Shown in pieces: positions 34,944 to 42,863 of a DNA stretch of 64,000 bases (position 1 is its first letter; each line of letters begins with the position of its first letter). Made by a program: the position numbers and the translations under genes. This stretch comes from Flavobacteriales bacterium (GTDB lineage Bacteria > Bacteroidota > Bacteroidia > UBA10329). The stretch spans positions 186,001 through 250,000 of the forward strand of contig JACJZQ010000002.1 of the NCBI GenBank assembly GCA_020635495.1, in the 5' to 3' direction. The notes beneath the pieces were generated by a model. It saw only the letters and a list, made by a program, of their open reading frames with translations, had not been told where the DNA came from and ran no database searches.

Positions 34944-36272
34944 TTAGGTCTTGAGTTTCGGATCGGTAGCATCTCGCAATCCCTCTCCCATCAACGTATA
35001 TACTGCAAGAGTGATAGAGATTGCCAATCCTGGAAAAATGACCAACCACCAAGCTGAGTAATTCTCACGTCCGGAGTTGATTAATGAGCCCCAAGTAACC
35101 ACGTCTGGCGGAACCCCGATTCCGAGGAATGAAAGACTTGACTCGATCAAAATGGCAGAGGCAATACCGAATGCAATGGCCACCAATGCTGGCGCTACAC
35201 CATTTGGCAACGCGTGTTTGAAAATGATACGGCTTTCGGTATATCCTAGAGATTGCCCCGCTTGGATGTATTCCAAGTTTCTGATCTTGAGGAATTCTGC
35301 ACGTGTAAAACGGGCAATTCCTGTCCAACTCGTAAAGCCAATGATCAACATCAAATTAAGGATGGATGGCTTGGCGATAGCGGCAATGGAAATAATGAGA
35401 ATCAATCTTGGAATAGAGTTCAGAATCTCAATCATTCTCAATACCAATGAGTCTACCGGAATATTCCTATTCGTATTGAGAAACGGCAATTTGCCTAGCG
35501 CTTTACCTAGCAGACTCACCACAATTAAAATGACAGCAATAATGGCTACACTGATCAGTAATTGAACCAAGAAAGCACCACCAGATGTTCCGATACCGTC
35601 AGACAGAGCATCTCCTCTAATCATGAATCCGTAGTAGTAAGCAAATGGCAATCCAAGCACAAATGCCCAGAACTGTCCTCGTGTAGTAATGAGTTTATGG
35701 TCCCCGAAATAACCTGCCATGGAACCAAGGATCAACCCGATCAATGCAGCAACACCCATAGCAATCAGGCCAATGGTGAGCGAAATTCTAGCCGCATGGA
35801 TCAATCCTGAAAGAACATCTTCTCCTTTCTTATTTGTTCCCAATCTGTGGCGGAAACGAGATGGCATTTCTACCATCTGCCCGCTTGCATCTTGAAAATA
35901 CTGCTCTCCAGAAGGCGCCACGAAATCTGCATTCAAGAAATCGGACTTGTTGGGAGCATACGGGACCGGAGCCCAGATAACCGACTCCAATTCCATCTGT
36001 TTCCACTTGGCAATATCCAACTGGATACGCTCAGTAGAGCCATCTTCCATCTCCAACTCATAGGTATTCTCAAAACTGAAAGCTGGGAACAACGAATGTC
36101 CTTTGTAATTGCAATACAGCGGCATATCGTTGGCAATGATTGGGGCAAACAATGCCACCAAGGCCAAAAATCCCAATACCCACAAAGAGAAATAGGCCTG
36201 CTTGTTCTTCTTGAACTGAGACCAAGCGTATTCTCTGAAATTGAACTGTTTTATTTCTGCCTGTCCGCTCAT
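34944..36272 (-). CDS. Peptide/nickel-type ABC transporter permease (OppC/DppC family), expanded
   Basis: A 442-residue permease, longer than the usual 290-310. TM1 ('AYFSLWVLGFLALVALFAPIIA') is followed by a roughly 120-residue periplasmic insert before 'HRLGTNKKGEDVLSGLIHAARISLTIGLIAMGVAALIGLILGSMAGYFG'. Another insert with one or two extra hydrophobic segments ('FWAFVLGLPFAYYYGFMI', 'LVQLLISVAIIAVILIVVSLL') comes before the coupling EAA-type loop 'RAEFLKIRNLEYIQAGQSLGYTESRIIFKHALPNG'. The chosen ATG is 1 bp past the OppB stop. Longer starts (36284, 36320) would overlap OppB. Confidence 0.9.
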   Translation of the reverse strand: MSGQAEIKQFNFREYAWSQFKKNKQAYFSLWVLGFLALVALFAPIIANDMPLYCNYKGHSLFPAFSFENTYELEMEDGSTERIQLDIAKWKQMELESVIWAPVPYAPNKSDFLNADFVAPSGEQYFQDASGQMVEMPSRFRHRLGTNKKGEDVLSGLIHAARISLTIGLIAMGVAALIGLILGSMAGYFGDHKLITTRGQFWAFVLGLPFAYYYGFMIRGDALSDGIGTSGGAFLVQLLISVAIIAVILIVVSLLGKALGKLPFLNTNRNIPVDSLVLRMIEILNSIPRLILIISIAAIAKPSILNLMLIIGFTSWTGIARFTRAEFLKIRNLEYIQAGQSLGYTESRIIFKHALPNGVAPALVAIAFGIASAILIESSLSFLGIGVPPDVVTWGSLINSGRENYSAWWLVIFPGLAISITLAVYTLMGEGLRDATDPKLKT

Positions 36273-36273
36273 C

Positions 36274-37767
36274 TTATTTTCCATAACTGATTCGTGGATC
36301 GGCAACTGCGTACAGCACATCAGACACCAAATATCCGACTAGGGTCAAAATTCCAGTAATGGTCAGCACGGCCACAACCATGGGGTAATCCTGATTGACA
36401 ATGGCCTGATAAACCTCATTTCCCATACCCGGAATGGTGAAGATCACCTCCAACACAACCGAGCCTCCAATGGCAACTGGAAAGATGTTGGCAAACACAG
36501 TAATGATCGGTAGCAAAGCGTTGCGAAGCATGTGCTTGTAGATGACCACTCTGTCTGACAATCCTTTAGCACGTGCTGTTCTGATGTAATCTTGATTGAC
36601 GATCTCCAACATGGAAACCCGCATGGTACGCGATAGGAACGCGAACGAACTATACGTGTAGCTGATTCCTGGCAAGATGAGATACGGCAGTCTGGCCGAC
36701 CATCTCTCAAGAAATCCTGCATCGCCACCAAATCCTTGCACCGGTTCTACACCCGAAGCTGGGAAGAAGTGGAACACATCAGGATTGGAAAAGGTCATTA
36801 ACAACACGGTAGCCATAAAGAATCCGGGAATCGAATAAAGCACAAACACAATGGCGGTTGTGATTCTATCGAACCGTGTGTCTTTTCTAACGGCCTGTTG
36901 AATCCCTAACGGAATACTTACCAAGTAGCCCATCAACACAGACACTACCGTGAAGAAGAAAGACCAGAATATCTTGATGCCGATAACTTCTGTAATAGGC
37001 ATTTTGGTTCGGTAACTTGTTCCGAAATCTCCACGGATAACTCCCTTCGTGAACTCAGAACCACTACCTGTTATCCAGTTTCCATCTCCAAAGATCCATC
37101 GGTGATATTGATTCAGCGGGTAGAAATTGACGACAGGAACGAAAATTTTCCAAGGAGTAGCGGTTTCTCTTACCGTCTGGAGTTTCTCTCTCACATTATC
37201 CAGTTTGACCTGAAATCTGGTCATGTAGGGCGCTTTATAGATCTCTTCCAACGCATCCAACTTGGCATCTATGACCAAGTCGTTGTAAGTGGCCTTGAGT
37301 GCAGAAGACTCGAAATAACTCTTGTTGATGTCTTCTTTTACATCGTCCAAAGAATAGCCTTCTGCCATGGAGCTATCCACTTTAAGGCTTGAATGAGCTT
37401 CATTCAGCTCATTGATGGCTGCATGGTAAGCCGAAATAGCTGGCCAATTTCCATACTGACTTGTCAATCTGTCTAAGGCACTGCGCTCGTTACGGTCGTA
37501 AATACGGTATAGCGTATCGGAATGCGCCAACGTGTTTATGCTGAAATAGAATATCGGAAGATCCAGCCCAAGCTTTCGGTTCCAGAATTTCTTCTGTTCG
37601 ATCTGATTGGCGGTCTGACTCCCTATTTCACCTCCACTCTGCGCAGCGGAAACCATTCGCTCTACAGGATCTCCAGGAGCGGAGATCATGATAATGAAAC
37701 CCAAAAGGGTTATCGCTATCAGCGTAGGAACGAATACTAGAACTCTACGAACTATGTACTTGAGCAT
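36274..37767 (-). CDS. Peptide/nickel-type ABC transporter permease (OppB/DppB family), expanded
   Basis: A 497-residue permease against about 310 for typical OppB. TM1 ('VLVFVPTLIAITLLGFIIMIS') and 'LGLDLPIFYFS' are normal. About 150 residues of helical, charged, probably coiled-coil sequence (residues about 80-230) are inserted before the conserved 'GDFGTSYRTKMPITEVIG' and TM2. The cytoplasmic coupling loop 'ARAKGLSDRVVIYKHMLRNALLPIITVF' is intact. It pairs with OppC and the upstream binding protein; no ATPase gene is in the cluster. Confidence 0.92.
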   Translation of the reverse strand: MLKYIVRRVLVFVPTLIAITLLGFIIMISAPGDPVERMVSAAQSGGEIGSQTANQIEQKKFWNRKLGLDLPIFYFSINTLAHSDTLYRIYDRNERSALDRLTSQYGNWPAISAYHAAINELNEAHSSLKVDSSMAEGYSLDDVKEDINKSYFESSALKATYNDLVIDAKLDALEEIYKAPYMTRFQVKLDNVREKLQTVRETATPWKIFVPVVNFYPLNQYHRWIFGDGNWITGSGSEFTKGVIRGDFGTSYRTKMPITEVIGIKIFWSFFFTVVSVLMGYLVSIPLGIQQAVRKDTRFDRITTAIVFVLYSIPGFFMATVLLMTFSNPDVFHFFPASGVEPVQGFGGDAGFLERWSARLPYLILPGISYTYSSFAFLSRTMRVSMLEIVNQDYIRTARAKGLSDRVVIYKHMLRNALLPIITVFANIFPVAIGGSVVLEVIFTIPGMGNEVYQAIVNQDYPMVVAVLTITGILTLVGYLVSDVLYAVADPRISYGK

Positions 37768-37791
37768 GCGGTGACTTCGACCTCTTTGTTA

Positions 37792-39672
37792 TCAATTTGC
37801 TTCTGCAGCTGGTGCAGCAACCGACTTTGAACTCAACAGATTCCAGTTGTTGATCAAAACGCCTGGTCGTTCAAAATACATGTCTGCGTTGCCAAATCTC
37901 TTATGAATCACGTTTCTTCTGGTTGCGGCTAGAAGGAACACATATGGCTGCTCATCGTAAATCATTTCCTGAAGCTTACGAACCATCGGCACTCGCTTAT
38001 CCATGTCCAATTCGTACTTCAGTGAATCTATCAATGCATCACTTTCTGCATTTCCAAAACCTGTGAAATTCGATCCCTTGGAAGCCCAAGAAGAAGTGTG
38101 CCAGATCTGACTGAAATCTTCAGGCATTGAAGAACCTGCCCATGCAGCAAGCATCGCATCGAATTTGTGGTTACGAGCTCTGTCGTAATGCACGGAAAAA
38201 TCGAGAGGTACAATGTTGCACTCTACACCTGCTTCATACAACGCTTCTTTGATCATCTGTGCCTCATCTCTCCACTCTATCTGTGTGGTCATGTAATGTA
38301 GATCGAAGCTGAAATTCAGTTTCTGACCATCAACCACCTTATCCCGAATATTGTCGCCATCCGTATCCGTCCATCCTGCCTCTTCCAGCAATGTCTTAGC
38401 ACCTTCCACATCAACTGGTAACAGTTCAAGATCGTTGTTGTATTCTTTTTTCAAAGGAGAAACCGGACCTACCATTCGCTTGTTCTTGCCCTTGTTCAGA
38501 ACCATGTTTATCTGGTCTACAGGAACAAGCATGGCAATGGCACGTCTAACACGCTTGTCTTCGAAAAACTTCTTGTGCTCAACTCCGTCAGGTCTGCAGT
38601 TGAAAGCCAAATAGCTGTAGTTGTACGTGTTGGTGAACCTTGAATGATAATTATCGTTGAAACTTGCATCTCCTTGCAGTTCAAGAAGTTTCTTGGTACT
38701 CAAGTAAGTTGACGCATCCAAAGCTTGTGTTTTGAACTCCAGAACCTGAGAGTTCGGGTCTGTGTTGATCTTGAAAATCACCTTCTCAGGATAGCTTGTC
38801 TCGTACGCATTCGGAGAAGCCAATTTCTGAGTCCAATGGTTTTCTTTTCTCACCAAGGTGTAAGACTGACCCGGCTTCCAATCTGCGAATTCGTACGCGC
38901 CCATTCCCACCAAGAACTCAGGCTTGCGCGAGTATTTAGCATCATTGAACTCTGTTGCCCATGCAGAAAGGTCTGCGGCATCTTTGTTCAAACCTTCATC
39001 ATCCAACTGCTGAAAACTGTACTTACGTAGGGTTTTATTCGGATCCCAATAAGACTCTTGTAGCATAGGATAATCTGTCAAGAAGATGATGTTCTGGATG
39101 TACTTCTTCTTCATTTTGAGCGTGAATCTTCGAGGATTCTCCGCATCAACAATGATGTCTTCCAAATTCTCAACATAAGGCTTAGAGTGTGGGTTGTTCG
39201 TCAACGGACACTTAACAGCTTTGAACGTGAAGATCACATCCTCAACGGTAAGCTGAGTGCCATCATCCCAAGTTGGCTCATCACGCAATTCGTACGTGAA
39301 TTCCAATTCATCATCAGAAATCACCGGTTCAGACTTTACAACACCCGGACGGACATCCAAGTTGATGATGTCTGCAGCCATCAGGTAGCATTGCGTATAG
39401 TTATGTATGAATGTTTTTGTAGCAGAATTACCATTGGTCGGGTGCATATCATCGGGCTCACCGATAACGTGAAATACAACCGTGTTCTCGTCAGACCACT
39501 GCGGATTGATCTCGGTTGCGTCATCAACCTTCACGTAAGTAAGGTCTCCCGCTTCAACAACGGTATTGTCCGCTCCAGAATCAGCTTTTTCAGAAGTGCC
39601 ACCTCCGCAAGAAACCAACATGGAAATGCTGGTGCTCAGTAGGGCTATTGACCAAAGGTTATTCTTGTTCAT
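37792..39672 (-). CDS. Peptide ABC transporter substrate-binding lipoprotein (SBP family 5)
   Basis: A 626-residue OppA/DppA-type binding protein. The signal ends in 'SMLVSCGGGTSEKA', a lipobox. The family-5 pattern is visible in 'LEFTYELRDEPTWDDGTQLTVEDVIFTFKAVKCP', 'YLAFNCRPDG..HKKFFEDKRVRRAIAMLV' and 'ARNHKFDAMLAAWAGSSMPEDFSQIWHTSS'. It captures oligopeptides or similar ligands in the periplasm and hands them to OppB/OppC, encoded 24 bp downstream. A TATATTTGC -7 box lies 36 bp upstream of the ATG. Confidence 0.94.
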   Translation of the reverse strand: MNKNNLWSIALLSTSISMLVSCGGGTSEKADSGADNTVVEAGDLTYVKVDDATEINPQWSDENTVVFHVIGEPDDMHPTNGNSATKTFIHNYTQCYLMAADIINLDVRPGVVKSEPVISDDELEFTYELRDEPTWDDGTQLTVEDVIFTFKAVKCPLTNNPHSKPYVENLEDIIVDAENPRRFTLKMKKKYIQNIIFLTDYPMLQESYWDPNKTLRKYSFQQLDDEGLNKDAADLSAWATEFNDAKYSRKPEFLVGMGAYEFADWKPGQSYTLVRKENHWTQKLASPNAYETSYPEKVIFKINTDPNSQVLEFKTQALDASTYLSTKKLLELQGDASFNDNYHSRFTNTYNYSYLAFNCRPDGVEHKKFFEDKRVRRAIAMLVPVDQINMVLNKGKNKRMVGPVSPLKKEYNNDLELLPVDVEGAKTLLEEAGWTDTDGDNIRDKVVDGQKLNFSFDLHYMTTQIEWRDEAQMIKEALYEAGVECNIVPLDFSVHYDRARNHKFDAMLAAWAGSSMPEDFSQIWHTSSWASKGSNFTGFGNAESDALIDSLKYELDMDKRVPMVRKLQEMIYDEQPYVFLLAATRRNVIHKRFGNADMYFERPGVLINNWNLLSSKSVAAPAAEAN

Positions 39673-39708
39673 TATTATGTTGGGTTTGAATTAGGTTAAT
39701 CGAAGGCT

Positions 39709-39717
39709 GCAAATATA
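39709..39717 (-). promoter_or_regulatory. -7 box of the peptide transporter operon
   Basis: TATATTTGC on the minus strand exactly matches TAnnTTTGC, 36 bp upstream of the binding-protein ATG and divergent from the tRNA promoter. No TTG lies at normal -33 spacing. Confidence 0.65.
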
Positions 39718-39798
39718 ACATTAGCTGTAAGTTAAGTACGGAAAAGTACCTCTGTATATAGGCAGGATCACAGACCGTTATTTTGAGCGTAATTGATG

Positions 39799-39829
39799 TT
39801 GTTGGAAATAAAACTATTTATACTTTTGC
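39799..39829 (+). promoter_or_regulatory. tRNA operon promoter
   Basis: TTG (39799-39801), 19 bp, then TACTTTTGC (39821-39829): a full Bacteroidota -33/-7 promoter. A short hairpin (AAGGT/ACCTT, 39866-39881) lies in the leader directly before tRNA-Ser. Confidence 0.75.
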
Positions 39830-39882
39830 AGCCCGCTCTCAGAAGGTGAAAGAGCCTAATGAGACAAGGTTCTTTGACCTTT

Positions 39883-39969
39883 GGAGAGGTGCCAGAGTGG
39901 TAATGGAGCAGATTGCTAATCTGTCAACGGGAAACTGTTGCCTGGGTTCGAGTCCCAGTCTCTCCGCCA
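39883..39969 (+). tRNA. tRNA-Ser (GCT)
   Basis: The acceptor GGAGAGG pairs with TCTCTCC. The anticodon loop is TTGCTAA between GCAGA and TCTGT, giving anticodon GCT. There is a long variable arm (ACGGGAAACTGTT region), and the T arm is CTGGG-TTCGAGT-CCCAG. The 3' CCA is encoded. It reads AGC/AGU. Confidence 0.95.
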
Positions 39970-39979
39970 CAGAATTTTT

Positions 39980-40054
39980 CGGGGTGTAGCGTAGCCCGGT
40001 TATCGCGCCTGCTTTGGGAGCAGGAGGTCGCAGGTTCGAATCCTGCCACCCCGA
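39980..40054 (+). tRNA. tRNA-Pro (TGG)
   Basis: The acceptor CGGGGTG pairs with CACCCCG. The anticodon stem-loop is CCTGC-TTTGGGA-GCAGG, giving TGG, and the T arm is GCAGG-TTCGAAT-CCTGC. The bases after A73 are CA rather than CCA, so the 3' end must be added enzymatically. Confidence 0.95.
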
Positions 40055-40097
40055 CAAAGGCCAACTTGGAACTCCTTGTTGGCCTTTGGATTTTTTA
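40055..40097 (+). terminator. Rho-independent terminator after tRNA-Pro
   Basis: CAAAGGCCAAC pairs with GTTGGCCTTTG (11-bp stem, 12-base loop), followed by GATTTTTT. It begins right at the 3' end of tRNA-Pro and separates it from the tRNA-Arg segment. Confidence 0.88.
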
Positions 40098-40099
40098 CT

Positions 40100-40154
40100 G
40101 GTCGCGTTCCGCCTTAGGCGGAGGATAGAGCATCTGCCTTCTAAGCAGACGGTC
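40100..40154 (+). pseudogene. Partial tRNA-Arg copy with palindrome replacing part of the D arm
   Basis: Bases 40100-40107 match the first 8 bases of the intact tRNA-Arg, and 40123-40154 match its following 32 bases exactly (D-stem 3' half through anticodon arm to the variable loop). In between, nine bases of the gene are replaced by the 15-bp palindrome TCCGCCTTAGGCGGA (40108-40122). The T arm and 3' acceptor strand are missing, so it cannot fold as a working tRNA. Confidence 0.85.
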
Positions 40155-40171
40155 TGGAAGCGAAAATATGA

Positions 40172-40245
40172 GGTCGCGTAGCTCAGCTGGATAGAGCATC
40201 TGCCTTCTAAGCAGACGGTCATAGGTTCGAATCCTATCGCGATCA
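40172..40245 (+). tRNA. tRNA-Arg (TCT)
   Basis: The acceptor GGTCGCG pairs with CGCGATC (one G-T). The anticodon stem-loop is TCTGC-CTTCTAA-GCAGA, giving TCT, and the T arm is ATAGG-TTCGAAT-CCTAT. A73 is followed by CAAA, so CCA is not encoded. It reads AGA/AGG. Confidence 0.95.
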
Positions 40246-40251
40246 CAAAAC

Positions 40252-40278
40252 AAAAAAGCCCGCTCTCGCGGGCTTTTT
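40252..40278. terminator. Bidirectional terminator between tRNA-Arg and DUF1761 gene
   Basis: AAAAAAGCCCGC, loop TCTC, then GCGGGCTTTTT. The A run on one side and the T run on the other allow it to end both the tRNA transcript and the minus-strand DUF1761 transcript. Confidence 0.88.
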
Positions 40279-40296
40279 CATTCGAAGAACTTTGTT

Positions 40297-40779
40297 CTAA
40301 GCCCACTGGCAGATGATGCCGCCCATTAGGCCAACGGTCAGTGCCCAGTAACCCACATTCACCAGAATGTATTTCCAGCCTTTGCGCTCAAACAAGGCGT
40401 TAGTACCCAGTATTGGCAGAATACATAGTACAGACATGAACATGCCATGGGCAAATCCGTGTCCGAATGTGCGGTGCCGGTCGCCAAATATTTCCATAAC
40501 CGTATCATATCCAGCTTGATCGATATTGGCAGGGTCTGCCAACAGCAATGAATACGCTGCCCCTTGATGAATAAAAATGGTGGACAGGAAAAAGGACAGA
40601 AAGACAGAAAGCACCAATGACACTCCAAATATGAGAGGCATATTGCCCCCTTTGACCTTTTCATCGGTCATATCAGTTGCTTTCATCCAAGCGTTTCCAA
40701 AGGTTTTAGGATTGTACCAGATGAATCCGATAATGGTAGGAATCAATGCGGCACCGAGAACTACTAAGTAATTAGGCAT
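40297..40779 (-). CDS. DUF1761 membrane protein
   Basis: A 160-residue protein with four hydrophobic segments and the DUF1761 opening 'VVLGAALIPTIIGFIWYNPKTFGNAWMKATDMTDEKVKGGNM'. The family has no established function. It is transcribed alone toward the shared terminator next to tRNA-Arg. Confidence 0.85.
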   Translation of the reverse strand: MPNYLVVLGAALIPTIIGFIWYNPKTFGNAWMKATDMTDEKVKGGNMPLIFGVSLVLSVFLSFFLSTIFIHQGAAYSLLLADPANIDQAGYDTVMEIFGDRHRTFGHGFAHGMFMSVLCILPILGTNALFERKGWKYILVNVGYWALTVGLMGGIICQWA

Positions 40780-40874
40780 AATAGAATGGTTTAATGGTTA
40801 GACAATTAAAGTTAACCGAATAAAAACCAACCTTTTACGATTGAAGACCAGGAGTTATTAACCGACCAATTTGG

Positions 40875-41945
40875 TCAGAACCACTTCTTTCTTCTGAAGA
40901 AAAAGAGCATGGCTACAAACACGGCAAGCATCACTGCCCAAACAACAAAATAGCCGTACTTGAAATGCAGTTCTGGCATGTTGTCGAAGTTCATTCCGTA
41001 GATGCCGGCAATGAAGGTGAGCGGAATAAAAATGGTGGCAATGACCGTTAGCACCTTCATCACCTGATTCATGCGGTTGCTCATATTGGCCATTTGCATG
41101 TCCATCAGACCAACAAGCACTTCACGATTGTTTTCGAGATTATCGGCAATCTGAATGAGGTGGTCGTAAACATCGCGGAAGTACTTCTCGTTTTCCGGGT
41201 CTATGAGTTCAGAAACTCCCTTTTCGAGTCCGCTAACTGCTTCTCGCAAAGGAAGTAAAGCCCGTTTCAAAGAGATGATCTCGCGCTTCAAGTATTGAAT
41301 GTCTCGCGTAAAATCATCGTCTGAATCTGTGGTTATGGCAGTTTCCAGATCCTCTACCTTCTCCTCTATTCTCTCAATGATGATGAAGTAATTATCCACT
41401 ACAGAATCAATCAATCGGTAAACGAGATAATCCGTTCCTTTCTTCCTTACAAGCCCCGAATCTTCCCGAATTCTCTCTCGAATAGGGTCGAAAATATCTC
41501 CTTTCCGCTCTTGGAAACAGAGCACATATGGCTTTCCGAAAACGATACTTATCTGCTCACGTTCCAGTTCATCCTCCTCATTGTACCACATCATCTTCAT
41601 GGTAAAGAAAACGTAGTCTTCATACGGCTCAACTTTAGGTCTATGATCGGTGTTCAGAATGTCTTCCAGAACCAGGTTGTGAATGCCGTAAACCTTACCA
41701 ATGGCTGCAATGGCATCGGTATTATGAATGCCGTTTATATTGACCCAAGACACCGTGGCGGTCCGAAGAGACTCCTCCAAGAACTCAACATCAATAACCT
41801 CCGTCTCATCTATCTTGTCTTCAGAATAGTCTATCAGTTCAATGGTAACCCTTTCGTCTCGATGATTACCAACAAGTACCAACGCGCCCGGAGGCAAGCC
41901 TGCCTTGGCCGAATGTTTTCTGACGTTAGCCTTCTTCTTAGCCAT
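40875..41945 (-). CDS. corA: CorA-family magnesium/cobalt transporter
   Basis: A 356-residue CorA. A large N-terminal cytoplasmic domain with long helices ends in two TM helices, the first followed by the selectivity signature 'YGMNFDNMPE' (usual form YGMNF), and the basic C-terminus is 'FFFRRKKWF'. It forms a pentameric channel for Mg2+ and possibly Co2+ or Ni2+. It starts 8 bp inside the end of the upstream mscS-like gene, so the two are co-expressed. Confidence 0.95.
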   Translation of the reverse strand: MAKKKANVRKHSAKAGLPPGALVLVGNHRDERVTIELIDYSEDKIDETEVIDVEFLEESLRTATVSWVNINGIHNTDAIAAIGKVYGIHNLVLEDILNTDHRPKVEPYEDYVFFTMKMMWYNEEDELEREQISIVFGKPYVLCFQERKGDIFDPIRERIREDSGLVRKKGTDYLVYRLIDSVVDNYFIIIERIEEKVEDLETAITTDSDDDFTRDIQYLKREIISLKRALLPLREAVSGLEKGVSELIDPENEKYFRDVYDHLIQIADNLENNREVLVGLMDMQMANMSNRMNQVMKVLTVIATIFIPLTFIAGIYGMNFDNMPELHFKYGYFVVWAVMLAVFVAMLFFFRRKKWF

Positions 41946-42795
41946 TCTTTGGCAGGTCTTTCTTGTAAACTACTGTTCTGTATGGGAACGGAATTTCAAT
42001 TCCTTCCTTATCGAATCGCTCCTTCACACTCTTGTTGATGTCGCAAAAAAGCTCCCAAGATTCTTCTGGACTGTTTGACCAGACATCGGCTCTTAGATTG
42101 ACCGATGAATCACCAAAACCGATAACTCTACATTTCACTTTAGGCCAACCGGATTCTTTTTCTTCATCGGTTCTTCCATCCAAAAAATAAGGATGGTTCT
42201 CCGCTTCTTCCGTTATGATCTTGAATGCTTTGTCTATGTTACTATCGTAGCTGATTCCGAAGAAGATCTGACGCTTGAACCGCTGGTCTTCGATGTGCGA
42301 GTTGACGATGGTCTGCGAACTGATGACCGAGTTTGGAATGATGATGCGCTGGTTCTGAAAGTCTCGGATAACGGTATGTCTGAGCGTGATGTCTTCAACA
42401 ACTCCGGCCTTATCTCCTTCAATTCGAATAAGATCATCTACCCGAAAGGGTTTGAAAATGACAATGAAAACCCCACTCACAATGTTGGATAATGCTGCTT
42501 GCGATGCAAATGCCAGCACGGCTGTTGCAATTCCGGCAGAGGCCAAAAGCGTTGTGCCCAATGTTCTGAACTCCGGAATGGAGTAAATGATAACGAACAC
42601 CGCCAGCGAGAAGATGATGAGCGATGCCGCATTCTTGATGAAACTGTATTTGGTTGCATCAACCTTGAGAAACAACGAACTATCGCTAACAAAACGATGG
42701 ATGATTCTTCTAACCCAAAGCGTGAGCAAGAAGGCAATTAGCAAAATAACTGCGTAGAGAACTGGTCTTGGAATACTGGTCAGGTCAACCGGCAT
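41938..42795 (-). CDS. MscS-family mechanosensitive channel
   Basis: A 285-residue small-conductance mechanosensitive channel. Two N-terminal TM helices are followed by the Gly/Ala-rich pore helix 'LLASAGIATAVLAFASQAALSNIVSGVFIVIFKPFRVDDLIRI', the beta domain ('GVVEDITLRHTVIRDFQNQRIIIPNSVI') and the C-terminal alpha/beta domain. It is near the length of E. coli MscS and opens under membrane tension during osmotic downshock. Overlap with corA suggests one ion/osmotic unit. Confidence 0.94.
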   Translation of the reverse strand: MPVDLTSIPRPVLYAVILLIAFLLTLWVRRIIHRFVSDSSLFLKVDATKYSFIKNAASLIIFSLAVFVIIYSIPEFRTLGTTLLASAGIATAVLAFASQAALSNIVSGVFIVIFKPFRVDDLIRIEGDKAGVVEDITLRHTVIRDFQNQRIIIPNSVISSQTIVNSHIEDQRFKRQIFFGISYDSNIDKAFKIITEEAENHPYFLDGRTDEEKESGWPKVKCRVIGFGDSSVNLRADVWSNSPEESWELFCDINKSVKERFDKEGIEIPFPYRTVVYKKDLPKNG

Positions 42796-42863
42796 AAGTT
42801 GTTGGTTTAAGTCGGCTTGAAATTACCGTTGCAACAAACTATTTGCAATACAATCCCCAGAAA

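Noticed and set aside
40100..40170. A second functional tRNA-Arg gene
   Set aside because: The D arm is replaced by a palindrome and the T arm and 3' acceptor strand are missing.
40864..40876. GACCAATTTGGTC perfect palindrome at the end of corA
   Set aside because: It has no T run and overlaps the stop codon, so it is neither a clear terminator nor an operator in a promoter position.
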